A DNA stretch of 64,000 nucleotides from an uncultured Dorea sp. (GTDB lineage Bacteria > Bacillota > Clostridia > Lachnospirales > Lachnospiraceae). Below the pieces are notes generated by a model, which worked only from the letters and a program-made list of their open reading frames with translations, had not been told where the DNA came from and did not search any database. Each line of letters begins with the position of its first letter. The first letter of the stretch is position 1. The DNA is taken from the NCBI RefSeq assembly GCF_934294775.1, contig NZ_CAKRAH010000004.1:1-64000 (forward strand), read 5' to 3'. Below are positions 34,941 to 44,151 of the stretch, piece by piece. The position numbers and the translations under genes were made by a program.

Positions 34941-35030
34941 ATGATTTCCTCTTTTCTTTCCAACTTCTTGCAGTATTTCTCCCGCCATGATTTAATAAGT
35001 ATAACATTTGTTTTAGTAAAGGAGAAGTAT

Positions 35031-35795
35031 ATGACTACTTTAAATATATTATATGAGGACAATCACATCCTGGTCTGTATCAAACCACATGGCGTGGCAA
35101 CACAAAGCAAAAGTATCCGCTATCCGGACATGGTCAGCCTGATCAAGAACCATCTTGCTGCCAGTACTAATGCTGCAAAAAATGGTTCCAGAGAGCCTTA
35201 TCTCGCCGTCATCCACCGCCTTGACCAGCCGGTTGCCGGTATTCTTGTCTTCGCTAAGACACCTGCCGCTGCCAAAGATCTGAACAGGCAGTTACAAACC
35301 CGCGGCTTTGGAAAGTATTACCGTGCACTTGTTACAAACACACCCGCACAGGAGGAAGGCACATTGGAAAATCATATGGTAAAAGACGCAAGAACGAATA
35401 CTTCCAGAATCTGTTCTGCAAAGAAAAACGGGGCGAAGATTGCAAGACTTCATTATCATACCGTACCTGCCAAAAACAGGCTGTTTACGGCACCTGATCT
35501 TTCCAGTCTTAATCGTATGTCAGACACGGACCTGCAGGTGTCTGGCTCTTCCGAAAAAAATACTGCTTTTTCCGGAACTGAACTGGAGATTCATCTGGAC
35601 ACCGGCCGCCACCACCAGATCCGTGTACAGCTTGCATCCATAGGCTGTCCGATTGTCGGAGATACAAAATACAATCCGAATCTTGCAGGATCCAAAGGCT
35701 GGCAGACAATCCGATTATGTGCTTATAAACTGGATTTCACCCATCCTACTACACATAAAAAGATGCATTTTCAATTAGACTCTGATCCCAGCTAA
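35031..35795 (+). CDS. RluA-family pseudouridine synthase
   Basis: 254 residues with the start at 35031 (GGAG 6 bases upstream); an upstream in-frame ATG at 34941 overlaps the lysR start and lacks a ribosome site. The RluA motif II is HRLDQPVAGILVFAKT with the catalytic Asp of RLD. The end has the family pattern TGRHHQIRVQLASIGCPIVGDTKY. No S4 domain is present. Isomerises uridine to pseudouridine in rRNA or tRNA; the site is not predictable. Divergent from lysR. Confidence 0.9.
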   Translation: MTTLNILYEDNHILVCIKPHGVATQSKSIRYPDMVSLIKNHLAASTNAAKNGSREPYLAVIHRLDQPVAGILVFAKTPAAAKDLNRQLQTRGFGKYYRALVTNTPAQEEGTLENHMVKDARTNTSRICSAKKNGAKIARLHYHTVPAKNRLFTAPDLSSLNRMSDTDLQVSGSSEKNTAFSGTELEIHLDTGRHHQIRVQLASIGCPIVGDTKYNPNLAGSKGWQTIRLCAYKLDFTHPTTHKKMHFQLDSDPS

Positions 35796-35813
35796 CTTAT
35801 AATGTTAACCTGG

Positions 35814-35886
35814 AACGTGTCTGAAAAATATATTGCAAAATGAAACTTAACATGTAGATTGCAGGAATCGTTTTTTCGGATGCACT
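35814..35886. repeat. Dispersed palindromic repeat, family B, copy 2
   Basis: ACGTGTCTGAAAAAT at the left and the reverse-complement-like ATCGTTTTTTCGGATGCAC at the right. ACATGTAGATTGCAGGAAT (35850-35868) matches the reverse complement of 3752-3775. It lies between the pseudouridine synthase gene and its terminator. Confidence 0.55.
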
Positions 35887-35934
35887 TTAATATTTTCAGT
35901 AACTGCCACTGACTGCATGCTGTAAATATGCCCC

Positions 35935-35970
35935 AAAAAGGAGTGAACCTCTCGATTCACTCCTTTTTTT
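35935..35970. terminator. Bidirectional terminator between the rluA-type gene and spoVG
   Basis: GGAGTGAA (35940-35947) pairs with TTCACTCC (35956-35963), with A5 before and T7 after. It serves the convergent genes on both sides. Confidence 0.92.
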
Positions 35971-36065
35971 GCCGATACATATACCATATAACAATAGAAA
36001 ACTACTCACGCCGCATATACGCTATAGCGTTCAGTCGTTCTCCTGATATATCCATTTCATACGAT

Positions 36066-36341
36066 CTATGCTTCTGCTGCATCCTCAGCTAACGCTTCTT
36101 CATATTTCTCGAGGATAATATTCTGAATGCGCTCTCTTGTTCCTGAATTGATTGGATGTGCAATATCTCTATATTCTCCATCTAATGCTTTTTTGCTTGG
36201 CATTGCGATGAAAAGACCTTTCTCTCCTTCAATTACCTTAATATCATGTACCACAAATTCCTCATCCATGGTAATAGAAACGACAGCTTTAAGCTTGCCC
36301 TCCTTTGCTACTTTTCGTACTCTTACATCTGTAATCTGCAT
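36066..36341 (-). CDS. spoVG: Septation and sporulation regulator SpoVG
   Basis: 91 residues. The sequence MQITDVRVRKVA...KLKAVVSITMDEEFVVHDIKV and FIAMPSKKALDGEYRDIAHPIN is diagnostic. SpoVG is a small nucleic-acid-binding regulator of asymmetric septation and other genes. It lies 45 bases after glgD on the same strand, an arrangement that could couple it to glycogen genes or simply be read-through. Confidence 0.96.
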   Translation of the reverse strand: MQITDVRVRKVAKEGKLKAVVSITMDEEFVVHDIKVIEGEKGLFIAMPSKKALDGEYRDIAHPINSGTRERIQNIILEKYEEALAEDAAEA

Positions 36342-36386
36342 GTTTTTCTAGCCCCTTTCTTCTAGCCTTTGCACTGATCTTTTTTC

Positions 36387-37505
36387 TTAAAGTGCATACC
36401 TCTCATTTTTTTCTACCACTACTTTCACGCCATCTTCACCAACATAGCGTGTATTTGCTCTAATTGTATCCCGGCTTTCAACAATGCAGTTTTCAATGTA
36501 TACATTGTCCCCAAGATAGACATCATTCAAAATGATGGAATTTTTAATGACACAATTGTTCCCCACGAATGTCTTCTTGAAAAGAATCGAATTCTCAACT
36601 GTTCCATTAATAATGCTTCCGCTTGCCACAAGGCTGTTTTTAACCATCGCGCCCGGATTGTATTTTGCCGGCGGCAGGTCACTTACCTTGGAATAGATAC
36701 TTGGCTGCTGACGGAAGAAGTAATTCCGGACTTCCGGTTTCAGGAAATCCATATTTGTCTGATAATAAGCATCCACGGTTGATATGTTGCTCCAGTAGTC
36801 TTTTATTTTATAACCGTAGATCTTCTTCAGATTCTTATATCTGATCAGAATATCGGTCACAAAATCATGTCTGTCATCCTCTGCGCAGTGTTCGATCAGG
36901 TCGATCAGCTGGCGTCTTCTGATTACATAGATACCAGTCGATACAATCTGTGACTGTGCCACCATCGGCTTTTCTTCAAACTCTTCAATACGCATAGAAT
37001 CATTCATCTTGATCGTTCCAAAGCGGCTCGCATCTTCGTTCGGACCAAGTTCTTTGCAAACGACTGTAATATCTGCTTTTTTCTCAATATGATATTCCAG
37101 TACTTTGTTATAATCCATCTTATATACGGCATCACCTGATGTAATGATTACATAAGGTTCATGACATCTCTTTAAGAAATCCAGGTTCTGATAGATCGCA
37201 TCTGCTGTTCCACGATACCAGTATCCGTTTTCTGCTGTGATTGTTGGCGTAAATACGAACAATCCACCCTGTTTTCTACCGAAATCCCACCATTTGGATG
37301 AATTCAGGTGTTCATTTAACGAACGGGCATTATACTGCGTCAGAACTGCAACCTTCTGAATATGAGAGTTAGACATGTTACTGAGCGCAAAGTCAATGGC
37401 TCTGTAACTTCCTGCGATCGGCATCGCTGCCACTGCTCTTTTATGCGTCAGTTCACGCATCTTATTGCTATTACCACCTGCTAAAATAATACCTACTGCT
37501 CTCAT
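36387..37505 (-). CDS. glgD: Glucose-1-phosphate adenylyltransferase regulatory subunit GlgD
   Basis: 372 residues. A GlgC paralogue: the N-terminal nucleotide-binding segment reads ILAGGNSNKMRELTHKRAVAAMPIAG instead of the GGxGxRL pattern, as expected for the weakly active or non-catalytic GlgD. The C-terminal part is a left-handed beta helix with hexapeptide repeats (NCVIKNSIILNDVYLGDNVYIENC). It forms a heteromer with GlgC. Its start overlaps the glgC stop by 4 bases (ATGA). Confidence 0.93.
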   Translation of the reverse strand: MRAVGIILAGGNSNKMRELTHKRAVAAMPIAGSYRAIDFALSNMSNSHIQKVAVLTQYNARSLNEHLNSSKWWDFGRKQGGLFVFTPTITAENGYWYRGTADAIYQNLDFLKRCHEPYVIITSGDAVYKMDYNKVLEYHIEKKADITVVCKELGPNEDASRFGTIKMNDSMRIEEFEEKPMVAQSQIVSTGIYVIRRRQLIDLIEHCAEDDRHDFVTDILIRYKNLKKIYGYKIKDYWSNISTVDAYYQTNMDFLKPEVRNYFFRQQPSIYSKVSDLPPAKYNPGAMVKNSLVASGSIINGTVENSILFKKTFVGNNCVIKNSIILNDVYLGDNVYIENCIVESRDTIRANTRYVGEDGVKVVVEKNERYAL

Positions 37506-38776
37506 ACTCGCTCACCTGCCTTTATCAATGTTTCTCCACTTTCTAGTATTCCATTCGGGTAATCATCTTTGGATGTCACACCACTGATAGCAGTATTCTT
37601 TCCAATCTGCACACCACCTGGTATCACAGATTTTTCACCGACTGCAACAAGTCCAAATGAGTAGATCGCCGGTTTTAACTTATTCGGCACATCACTACCA
37701 ATACCAAATGTAACATTGTCACCAACCTCACAGCTCTCGGCAATGATAGACTTGTCCACAACACAGTTCTTTCCAATTCTTGCATCCTTCATAATGATCG
37801 AATCGCGAACCACTGTTCCCTCACCGATAATTACTCCGGAACCAATGATACTGTTATGTACCTCACCGTAAACTTCCGCTCCGTTACAGATAATGCTTCT
37901 GTCGATCACGGACTGTGCTGAAATATACTGTGGCGGAAGGATCTCACTGTTAGTATAGATCTTCCAGAATTCTTCATAAAGATTAAACTCCGGTATGATA
38001 TCTATAAGCTCCATATTCGCTTCCCAATATGAGCCAAGTGTTCCTACATCTTTCCAATATCCATTGTATTCATATGCAAATAATCTCTCACCTTTGTTAT
38101 GACAATATGGAATAATATGTTTTCCAAAGTCACATCCCGGCTCGTCCTTTAATGTCTCAAGCGCCTCTTTTAACGCTTTCCACGAGAAAATGTAGATTCC
38201 CATAGATGCCAGATTGCTCTTAGGCTCTGCAGGTTTTTCCTGGAATTCCTGAATTCTTCCGTCTTCGTCTGCGATTACGATTCCAAAACGGCTGGCTTCT
38301 TCCATTGGTACCGGCATCGCTGCGATTGTCACGTCTGCATTATTAGCCTTATGATAATCAAGCATCACCTCATAATCCATCTTGTAAATGTGGTCACCTG
38401 ATAAGATCAGTACGTAGTCCGGATCAAACTGTTCCATATAATCCAAATTCTGATAAATTGCGTTAGCAGTACCCGAATACCATTCACTGCTTCCGCTTCT
38501 TTCATATGGTGGAAGAACCGTTACTCCTCCGTAGTTACGATCAAGATCCCAGGGAATACCGATTCCGATATGTGCGTTCAGTCTCAGTGGCTGATACTGT
38601 GTCAATACTCCGACTGTATCAATTCCAGAATTAATGCAGTTGCTGAGTGGGAAGTCAATAATGCGATATTTACCTCCAAATGCAACGGCTGGCTTTGCAA
38701 CTTTTGCTGTGAGAACTCCAAGTCTGCTGCCTTGTCCTCCTGCCAGCAACATTGCTATCATTTCTTTCTTTCTCAT
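37502..38776 (-). CDS. glgC: Glucose-1-phosphate adenylyltransferase catalytic subunit GlgC
   Basis: 424 residues. Makes ADP-glucose from glucose 1-phosphate and ATP for glycogen synthesis. MLLAGGQGSRLGVLTAKVAKPAVAFGGKYRIIDFPLSN is the nucleotide-binding and catalytic start; LSGDHIYKMDY holds the metal-binding Asp and FQEKP the glucose-1-phosphate region. The C-terminus is a beta helix. It is the first gene of glgC-glgD-spoVG. Glycogen synthase and branching enzyme are not in this window. Confidence 0.95.
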   Translation of the reverse strand: MRKKEMIAMLLAGGQGSRLGVLTAKVAKPAVAFGGKYRIIDFPLSNCINSGIDTVGVLTQYQPLRLNAHIGIGIPWDLDRNYGGVTVLPPYERSGSSEWYSGTANAIYQNLDYMEQFDPDYVLILSGDHIYKMDYEVMLDYHKANNADVTIAAMPVPMEEASRFGIVIADEDGRIQEFQEKPAEPKSNLASMGIYIFSWKALKEALETLKDEPGCDFGKHIIPYCHNKGERLFAYEYNGYWKDVGTLGSYWEANMELIDIIPEFNLYEEFWKIYTNSEILPPQYISAQSVIDRSIICNGAEVYGEVHNSIIGSGVIIGEGTVVRDSIIMKDARIGKNCVVDKSIIAESCEVGDNVTFGIGSDVPNKLKPAIYSFGLVAVGEKSVIPGGVQIGKNTAISGVTSKDDYPNGILESGETLIKAGERV

Positions 38777-38905
38777 GTCATCACCCCTTCTCAGTAGTCT
38801 TGCTTTTTTTATTATATCATATTTCTCCCTATGTAGCTAACAAATTTTACAGTTTTCTTTTGATTTTCGCAAACTTTTTGTTAAATTATTACAAAAACTT
38901 ACGAC

Positions 38906-38934
38906 TTGGATTTTTTTTGATAAATGTTTATAAT
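38906..38934 (+). promoter_or_regulatory. murC promoter
   Basis: TTGGAT (38906-38911), 17-base spacer, perfect TATAAT (38929-38934). It leaves a 5' untranslated region of about 125 bases before murC, very AT-rich, with no clear riboswitch. Confidence 0.6.
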
Positions 38935-39068
38935 AATGATGAGAGTATGAAAAATAAATTTTAAGACTTACATCATAATAATATGAAGAACATGAAGTTT
39001 TTATGACTGGATATTTACTTATTTTATATTTTTACCTATATTTAAATTAACAAAAAGGATGGTTTATT

Positions 39069-40448
39069 ATGTATAAAATTAATTTTGAAAAACCTGTACA
39101 CGTACATTTTATCGGAATCGGCGGTATCAGTATGAGTGGTCTCGCCGAGATCCTTTTAAAAGAAGGATTTACAATCTCCGGTTCAGATAATAAAGAGTCT
39201 GCCCTGACAGATCACCTGGAAAAACTTGGCGCAAAGGTATTCTACGGCCAGAAAGCTTCGAACATCATTCCTGGCATTGATGTCGTTGTATACACAGCCG
39301 CAATCCATCCGGATAACGAAGAATTCGCCGAAGCTGTAAACCAGAATCTTCCAATGCTGACCCGTGCCGAACTGCTCGGACAGTTAATGACCAACTATGA
39401 TGTCCCGATCGCAATCTCCGGTACACACGGAAAGACAACAACAACCTCTATGCTTTCACACATTTTACTTGCCGCAGATCTTGATCCTACTATCTCTGTC
39501 GGTGGTATCTTAAAAGCAATCGGTGGCAATATCCGTGTCGGTGATTCTGAATATTTTGTAACAGAAGCCTGTGAATATACCAATAGCTTCCTGCATTTCT
39601 TCCCTAAGATCGGGGTTATATTGAATATTGACGAAGATCACCTGGACTTCTTTAAGGATCTGGATGATATCCGCCATTCTTTCCATCGTTTTGCGAAATT
39701 ACTTCCAAAAGACGGAACACTGGTGATCAACGATAATATTCCTCATCTTGAAGAGATCACTGCAGATCTTGACTGCCGTGTAATCCGCTACGGTAACGAC
39801 AGTTCTCTTGATTACAGTGCTACAAACATCCTTCACGACAAGAAAGGAGAAGCATCTTTTGACCTTGTAAAATCCGGCGAATTCATCGACCGAATTTCCT
39901 TATCTGTCAATGGAGACCACAATGTATCCAACGCATTATCAGCAATCGCCGTTGCTGATCTACTTGATGTTCCTTTTACACAGATCAAAGAAGGCCTGAA
40001 ATCCTTCCATGGTACAGACCGTCGTTTTGAATACAAGGGTGAGGTAAATGGATTTACCATCATCGATGATTATGCACATCATCCGACAGAAATCAAAGCA
40101 ACTTTAACTGCTGCAAAAGAATATCCACATAATGAAGTATGGTGCATCTTCCAGCCACATACTTACACCCGTACCAAGGCATTATTCCCTGAGTTCGTAG
40201 ATGCCCTGACACATGCAGACCATGTGATCCTGGCTGATATCTACGCAGCCCGCGAAACCGATACACTGGGTATGTCTTCCGAGATGATTGCAGACGAATT
40301 GAAGAAAAAAGGTTGTGATGCATACTATTTTCCGACCTTTGATGCGATTGAAAACTTCTGTCTGGAGCACTGCCAGAAAGGTGATGTGTTGATAACTATG
40401 GGAGCCGGAGACGTTGTAAACATTGGGGAAAACCTGCTTAAACGTTAG
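39069..40448 (+). CDS. murC: UDP-N-acetylmuramate-L-alanine ligase
   Basis: 459 residues. Adds L-alanine to UDP-MurNAc in the cytoplasm. N-terminal Rossmann GIGGISMSGLAEIL, central ATPase P-loop ISGTHGKTTTTSM, the FVTEACEYTNSFL and VILNIDEDHLDFF motifs, and the C-terminal domain with DDYAHHPTEIKATL are all intact. Ribosome site AAGGATG. Its stop codon is followed at once by three DnaA boxes. Confidence 0.96.
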   Translation: MYKINFEKPVHVHFIGIGGISMSGLAEILLKEGFTISGSDNKESALTDHLEKLGAKVFYGQKASNIIPGIDVVVYTAAIHPDNEEFAEAVNQNLPMLTRAELLGQLMTNYDVPIAISGTHGKTTTTSMLSHILLAADLDPTISVGGILKAIGGNIRVGDSEYFVTEACEYTNSFLHFFPKIGVILNIDEDHLDFFKDLDDIRHSFHRFAKLLPKDGTLVINDNIPHLEEITADLDCRVIRYGNDSSLDYSATNILHDKKGEASFDLVKSGEFIDRISLSVNGDHNVSNALSAIAVADLLDVPFTQIKEGLKSFHGTDRRFEYKGEVNGFTIIDDYAHHPTEIKATLTAAKEYPHNEVWCIFQPHTYTRTKALFPEFVDALTHADHVILADIYAARETDTLGMSSEMIADELKKKGCDAYYFPTFDAIENFCLEHCQKGDVLITMGAGDVVNIGENLLKR

Positions 40449-40480
40449 TTATCCACATTTTCCACATGATTTTATCCACA
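40449..40480 (+). promoter_or_regulatory. Cluster of three DnaA boxes
   Basis: TTATCCACA at 40449-40457, TTTTCCACA at 40458-40466 (one mismatch) and TTATCCACA at 40472-40480, all in the same orientation. Two match the consensus DnaA box exactly. They follow the murC stop codon with no gap and precede the promoter of the dnaD-dnaI-prs genes, so DnaA may regulate these replication genes or be titrated here. Confidence 0.75.
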
Positions 40481-40532
40481 AAAAAGTCGGATTTTGGCTC
40501 AGAAATTTCTTTTGTCCCCGCCGTCCCGGTGC

Positions 40533-40538
40533 TATAAT
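40533..40538 (+). promoter_or_regulatory. -10 box of the dnaD-dnaI operon
   Basis: Perfect TATAAT 47 bases before the dnaD-like start. The -35 position reads TTTTGT (40510-40515, 17-base spacer), a weak match, which would allow activator or DnaA control from the boxes 30-60 bases upstream. Confidence 0.5.
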
Positions 40539-40585
40539 GTGTCTACGATGAAAGAGAAGTATGCTCGGAGAGGACGGGGAATTTT

Positions 40586-41704
40586 ATGAAAGAATTAAAG
40601 CTTACAAAATATATTCAGCCAAATGCTACCATATTAGATAATGAATTTATCGACCACTATATGGTCAGGGCTAACGGAGAATATGTGAAAGTATATCTGC
40701 TTCTTCTCCGTCATATGAACCCGTCAGGCGGATCTCTTTCTGTATCTGAACTGGCCGATGTTCTTGACTGTACAGAAAAAGACATTATGCGTGCATTAAG
40801 ATACTGGAAAAATGAAGGACTTCTGGATTATCAGGATGATACTCCGGATGATCCATCTTCCAAAAACAATATGGACATATCCCAGTCTTCAGAACTGCGC
40901 GATGTAAAAGCTGATTACACGGCATCACAGGCTGCTGTTTCCGATCATTCCGGATCCGTTATAAAGAATACCAGAATATCAGAGAACACTCCTGCTTCTA
41001 CAACCAATATCCAGCAGTACCGCAACCGCAAAGAACGTGCGGATTTTAAAGAATTACTGTTTGTTGCAGAACAATACCTTGGCAAAACACTCTCTGCAAC
41101 CGAGATTGACCAGATTACTTATTTTTATGACACACTTGGTATGTCTACCGAATTAATCGAGTATCTGATTGAATATTGTGTAGAAAACGGACATAAAAGT
41201 ATCCATTATATTAATAAGGTGGCCTTATCATGGCATGAAGAAAACATTACAACTGTGAATCTTGCCAAGTCAAGTGCTTTTCTTTATAATAAGAACTGCT
41301 ATTGTGTCCTGAATGCATACGGAATCAAAGGACGGGGTCCTGCTGCTTCTGAGATTGCATACATCCGCAAGTGGACGGATGAATATGGTTTCGCACTTGA
41401 GGTAATCCTTGAAGCATGCGACCGCACAATGAATGCAATCCATCAGCCAAGCTTTGACTATACAGATTCTATACTGAAGCGCTGGAAGGCAAAAAATGTC
41501 CGCCAGTTAAAGGATGTGGATGCTGTAGACGCAGACTACAGACGCGAAAGAGAGCGTGCGAAAGAACTCGCAAAAGAACGCAGAAAGCAACAGACAGCTA
41601 CTCCTGCTGCAAAGCAGAACACTAAGAACAACAATAAGTTCAATAATTTTGACGGCCGTTCCTATGATATGAACGATCTGGAACGCCGCCTGGTTCAACA
41701 ATAA
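40586..41704 (+). CDS. DnaD-domain replication initiation protein
   Basis: 372 residues. The N-terminal winged-helix DDBH1 domain (about 10-85: EYVKVYLLLLRHMNPSGGSLSVSELADVLDCTEKDIMRALRYW) is followed by a disordered Ser/Asp-rich linker (about 88-145). Two DnaD/DnaB C-terminal-type helical domains follow (about 150-225 and 235-310, each with a Y/F-x-x-x-I pattern), then a Lys/Arg-rich tail. In Firmicutes DnaD helps remodel origin DNA and recruit the helicase. The adjacent helicase-loader gene supports the role. Confidence 0.88.
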   Translation: MKELKLTKYIQPNATILDNEFIDHYMVRANGEYVKVYLLLLRHMNPSGGSLSVSELADVLDCTEKDIMRALRYWKNEGLLDYQDDTPDDPSSKNNMDISQSSELRDVKADYTASQAAVSDHSGSVIKNTRISENTPASTTNIQQYRNRKERADFKELLFVAEQYLGKTLSATEIDQITYFYDTLGMSTELIEYLIEYCVENGHKSIHYINKVALSWHEENITTVNLAKSSAFLYNKNCYCVLNAYGIKGRGPAASEIAYIRKWTDEYGFALEVILEACDRTMNAIHQPSFDYTDSILKRWKAKNVRQLKDVDAVDADYRRERERAKELAKERRKQQTATPAAKQNTKNNNKFNNFDGRSYDMNDLERRLVQQ

Positions 41705-41728
41705 AGTATACATATCAGATTTGATGAT

Positions 41729-41773
41729 GCGTATGCAAAAGAATCTGTCACCGGCAGTTTCTCTTGCATACGC
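41729..41773. repeat. Palindromic repeat family C, best copy
   Basis: GCGTATGCAA (41729-41738) and TTGCATACGC (41764-41773) are perfect inverted ends; AGAA and TTCT extend them, and CTGTCACCGGCAG forms the inner hairpin. It lies between the dnaD-like and dnaI-like genes without a T-run. Confidence 0.6.
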
Positions 41774-41796
41774 AGGTATGAAGGAGTTTCCATAAC

Positions 41797-42810
41797 ATGG
41801 CACTTTCCAATTCCCAGTACGATCATTTAATGCGTGCTTACGAACAACAACAACTGGATAATGAGTTTCAACTCAGAAAACGCTATGAGCGGGCTTACTC
41901 TCTCATTCCTGAATTAGAGGAAATGGATCATTCCATCTCCTCTTTAAGTGTTAAAAAGGCAAGACTTCTTCTGGACGGCGACAAGAATGCTCTTTCTTCA
42001 TTAAAAGAAGAGATTGAAAGCCTGTCTGCCCGGAAACCGGCTTTATTAAAAGCTCATGGTCTTCCTGCCAATTATCTTGAAATGCACTACCGGTGTCCTG
42101 ACTGTAAAGACACCGGCTATATTGGTACACAAAAATGTCACTGTTTCAAAAAAGCGATTGTGGATTACCTGTATACACAATCCAATCTCAAAGATATCCT
42201 TGACAAAGAGAACTTTTCTACCTGTTCTCTGTCGTACTATTCCAGAAATCACATTGATCCCCTTACCGGACGGTCATCTCTGGAATCTATGGAGACGGCA
42301 TTAAAGGTCTGTCATAACTTCGTGAATACATTTTCTGATGAATTTCATAACATACTGTTATATGGAGATACCGGAGTAGGTAAAACTTTCCTTTCTCATT
42401 GTATTGCGAAAGAGCTGATGGACTCTGCATATTCTGTTATATACTTTACAGCCGCCGGACTTTTTGATATCCTTGCTGAGAACACATTTGGTAAAAAGCA
42501 GAACACCGATGCAGATGTCTTCGAGCATATCTATGACTGTGATCTGCTTATTATTGATGATCTGGGAACGGAACTGCCAAATTCGTTCACCATATCACAG
42601 CTGTTCATTTGTCTGAATGAACGCATATTAAGGCAAAAATCAACTATAATATCTACCAACCTGGCATTGGAAGATATTAAATCAATCTACTCGGAACGGA
42701 CGTTTTCACGTATTAGCAGTAATTATACGATTCTTCGGATTACTGGTGATGATATCCGTATCCAAAAAAAATTATTAAACCTGGGAGGTACTAATGATGT
42801 TACGCCGTAA
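41797..42810 (+). CDS. DnaI/DnaC-type helicase loader ATPase
   Basis: 337 residues. The N-terminal helical region holds a zinc motif CPDCKDTGYIGTQKCHC (about residues 100-116), typical of Bacillus DnaI. The AAA+ domain has Walker A YGDTGVGKTFLSH, Walker B LLIIDDLGTE and sensor/arginine regions ISTNLALEDI and ERTFSRI. It would load the replicative helicase together with the upstream DnaD-like protein. The downstream prs start lies inside its 3' end (17-base overlap). Confidence 0.9.
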   Translation: MALSNSQYDHLMRAYEQQQLDNEFQLRKRYERAYSLIPELEEMDHSISSLSVKKARLLLDGDKNALSSLKEEIESLSARKPALLKAHGLPANYLEMHYRCPDCKDTGYIGTQKCHCFKKAIVDYLYTQSNLKDILDKENFSTCSLSYYSRNHIDPLTGRSSLESMETALKVCHNFVNTFSDEFHNILLYGDTGVGKTFLSHCIAKELMDSAYSVIYFTAAGLFDILAENTFGKKQNTDADVFEHIYDCDLLIIDDLGTELPNSFTISQLFICLNERILRQKSTIISTNLALEDIKSIYSERTFSRISSNYTILRITGDDIRIQKKLLNLGGTNDVTP

Positions 42811-43981
42811 CAATCGTAATCTTGAAAACATACCAGTAGGAGCTCTTGGAATTATCGCTCTTGATGGTTGCACAGAGATGGGAGCTAAAGTAAATGACTA
42901 TCTCGTAAAATGGAGAAAAGAAGATGGACATATTCACAAGGATGATGTCGCTTTCACAGGCTATGAGAAGGATACTTACTTAATCGATGCAAAGGTTCCA
43001 CGTTTTGGTTCAGGTGAAGCCAAAGGTATCATCAATGAATCTGTTCGTGGTAAAGACCTTTACCTGATGGTCGATGTATGTAACTACAGCCTGACCTATT
43101 CCCTGACAGGAAATGTGAACCACATGTCTCCTGACGATCATTATCAGAACTTAAAACGTATTATTGCAGCAGTCGGTGGAAAAGGACGTCGTATCAACGT
43201 CATTATGCCATTCTTATACGAAAGCCGTCAGCACAAGAGAAGCAGCCGAGAATCCCTGGACTGCGCACTTGCCCTGCAGGAACTTGTCCGCATGGGTGTT
43301 GACAATATCATTACTTTCGATGCACACGATCCGCGTGTACAGAATGCAATTCCTTTAAGTGGATTTGAAACAATCCGCCCAACTTACCAGTTTATCAAAG
43401 GTCTTCTCCGTACTTTTAAAGACCTTCAGATCGACAGCGACCACATGATGGCAATCAGCCCTGACGAAGGTGCTACAGGACGTGCAATCTACCTTGCAAA
43501 CGTACTGAACCTTGATATGGGTATGTTCTACAAACGTCGTGACTTCTCAAGAGTTGTAGACGGACGTAACCCGATTGTTGCTCATGAATTCCTTGGATCT
43601 TCTGTTGAAGGAAAAGATGTGATCATCCTTGATGACATGATTTCTTCCGGTGACAGTATGTTAGACGTTGCACGTCAGTTAAAACAGCGCAAAGCAAGAC
43701 GTATCTTCTGTGCTGCTACATTTGGTCTGTTCACAAACGGACTTGAAAAATTCGATCAGGCTTATGAAGAAGGTATCCTGGATGCCGTTCTGACAACCAA
43801 CCTGATCTATCAGACACCAGAACTTCTGGAACGTCCTTACTACATTAACTGTGATATGAGTAAATATATCGCACTCGTTATCGATACTCTGAATCATGAC
43901 GGATCTATCAGCAGTATCCTGAATCCAATTGAAAGAATTCAGAACGTAGTAGATAAGTATAAAAACGGGGAAGAGATTTAA
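42794..43981 (+). CDS. prs: Ribose-phosphate pyrophosphokinase, long form
   Basis: 395 residues, about 80 longer than the usual 315. Makes PRPP from ribose 5-phosphate and ATP. The PRPP-binding loop is VIILDDMISSGDSMLDV; other marks are MPFLYESRQHKRSSRESL and TFDAHDPRVQNAIP. GGGAGGT lies 4-8 bases before two in-frame ATGs (42794 and 42797), so the exact start is open by one codon. Its start overlaps the helicase-loader gene. Confidence 0.92.
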   Translation: MMLRRNNRNLENIPVGALGIIALDGCTEMGAKVNDYLVKWRKEDGHIHKDDVAFTGYEKDTYLIDAKVPRFGSGEAKGIINESVRGKDLYLMVDVCNYSLTYSLTGNVNHMSPDDHYQNLKRIIAAVGGKGRRINVIMPFLYESRQHKRSSRESLDCALALQELVRMGVDNIITFDAHDPRVQNAIPLSGFETIRPTYQFIKGLLRTFKDLQIDSDHMMAISPDEGATGRAIYLANVLNLDMGMFYKRRDFSRVVDGRNPIVAHEFLGSSVEGKDVIILDDMISSGDSMLDVARQLKQRKARRIFCAATFGLFTNGLEKFDQAYEEGILDAVLTTNLIYQTPELLERPYYINCDMSKYIALVIDTLNHDGSISSILNPIERIQNVVDKYKNGEEI

Positions 43982-44021
43982 AAACTATACAGTCCCTCTT
44001 CTCGGACAGAGTATGTCAGAA

Positions 44022-44053
44022 AAATGCTGTCGTATTTTCTTACGACAGCATTT
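44022..44053. terminator. Bidirectional terminator after prs
   Basis: AAATGCTGTCGTA (44022-44034) pairs perfectly with TACGACAGCATTT (44041-44053) over a 6-base loop. It is flanked on the left by a fragment resembling repeat family B (CAGAGTATGTCAGAAAAATG from 44007). Confidence 0.88.
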
Positions 44054-44151
44054 CTATTATTATTTTTAAGCTTTTTCATTTACTTTCTGTAAAAATTATG
44101 GTTCCATTTTACACTGTGTTTAAACATATATTTCCTGGCTTTTCACCCATA

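Noticed and set aside
40510..40578. Possible degenerate REP-like repeat around the dnaD promoter (GTCCCCGCCGTCCC and GGACGGGGAATTTT)
   Set aside because: The two halves are separated by 45 bases and lack the T/A core; the second half also serves as the ribosome site region of the dnaD-like gene. Too weak to count as a copy.
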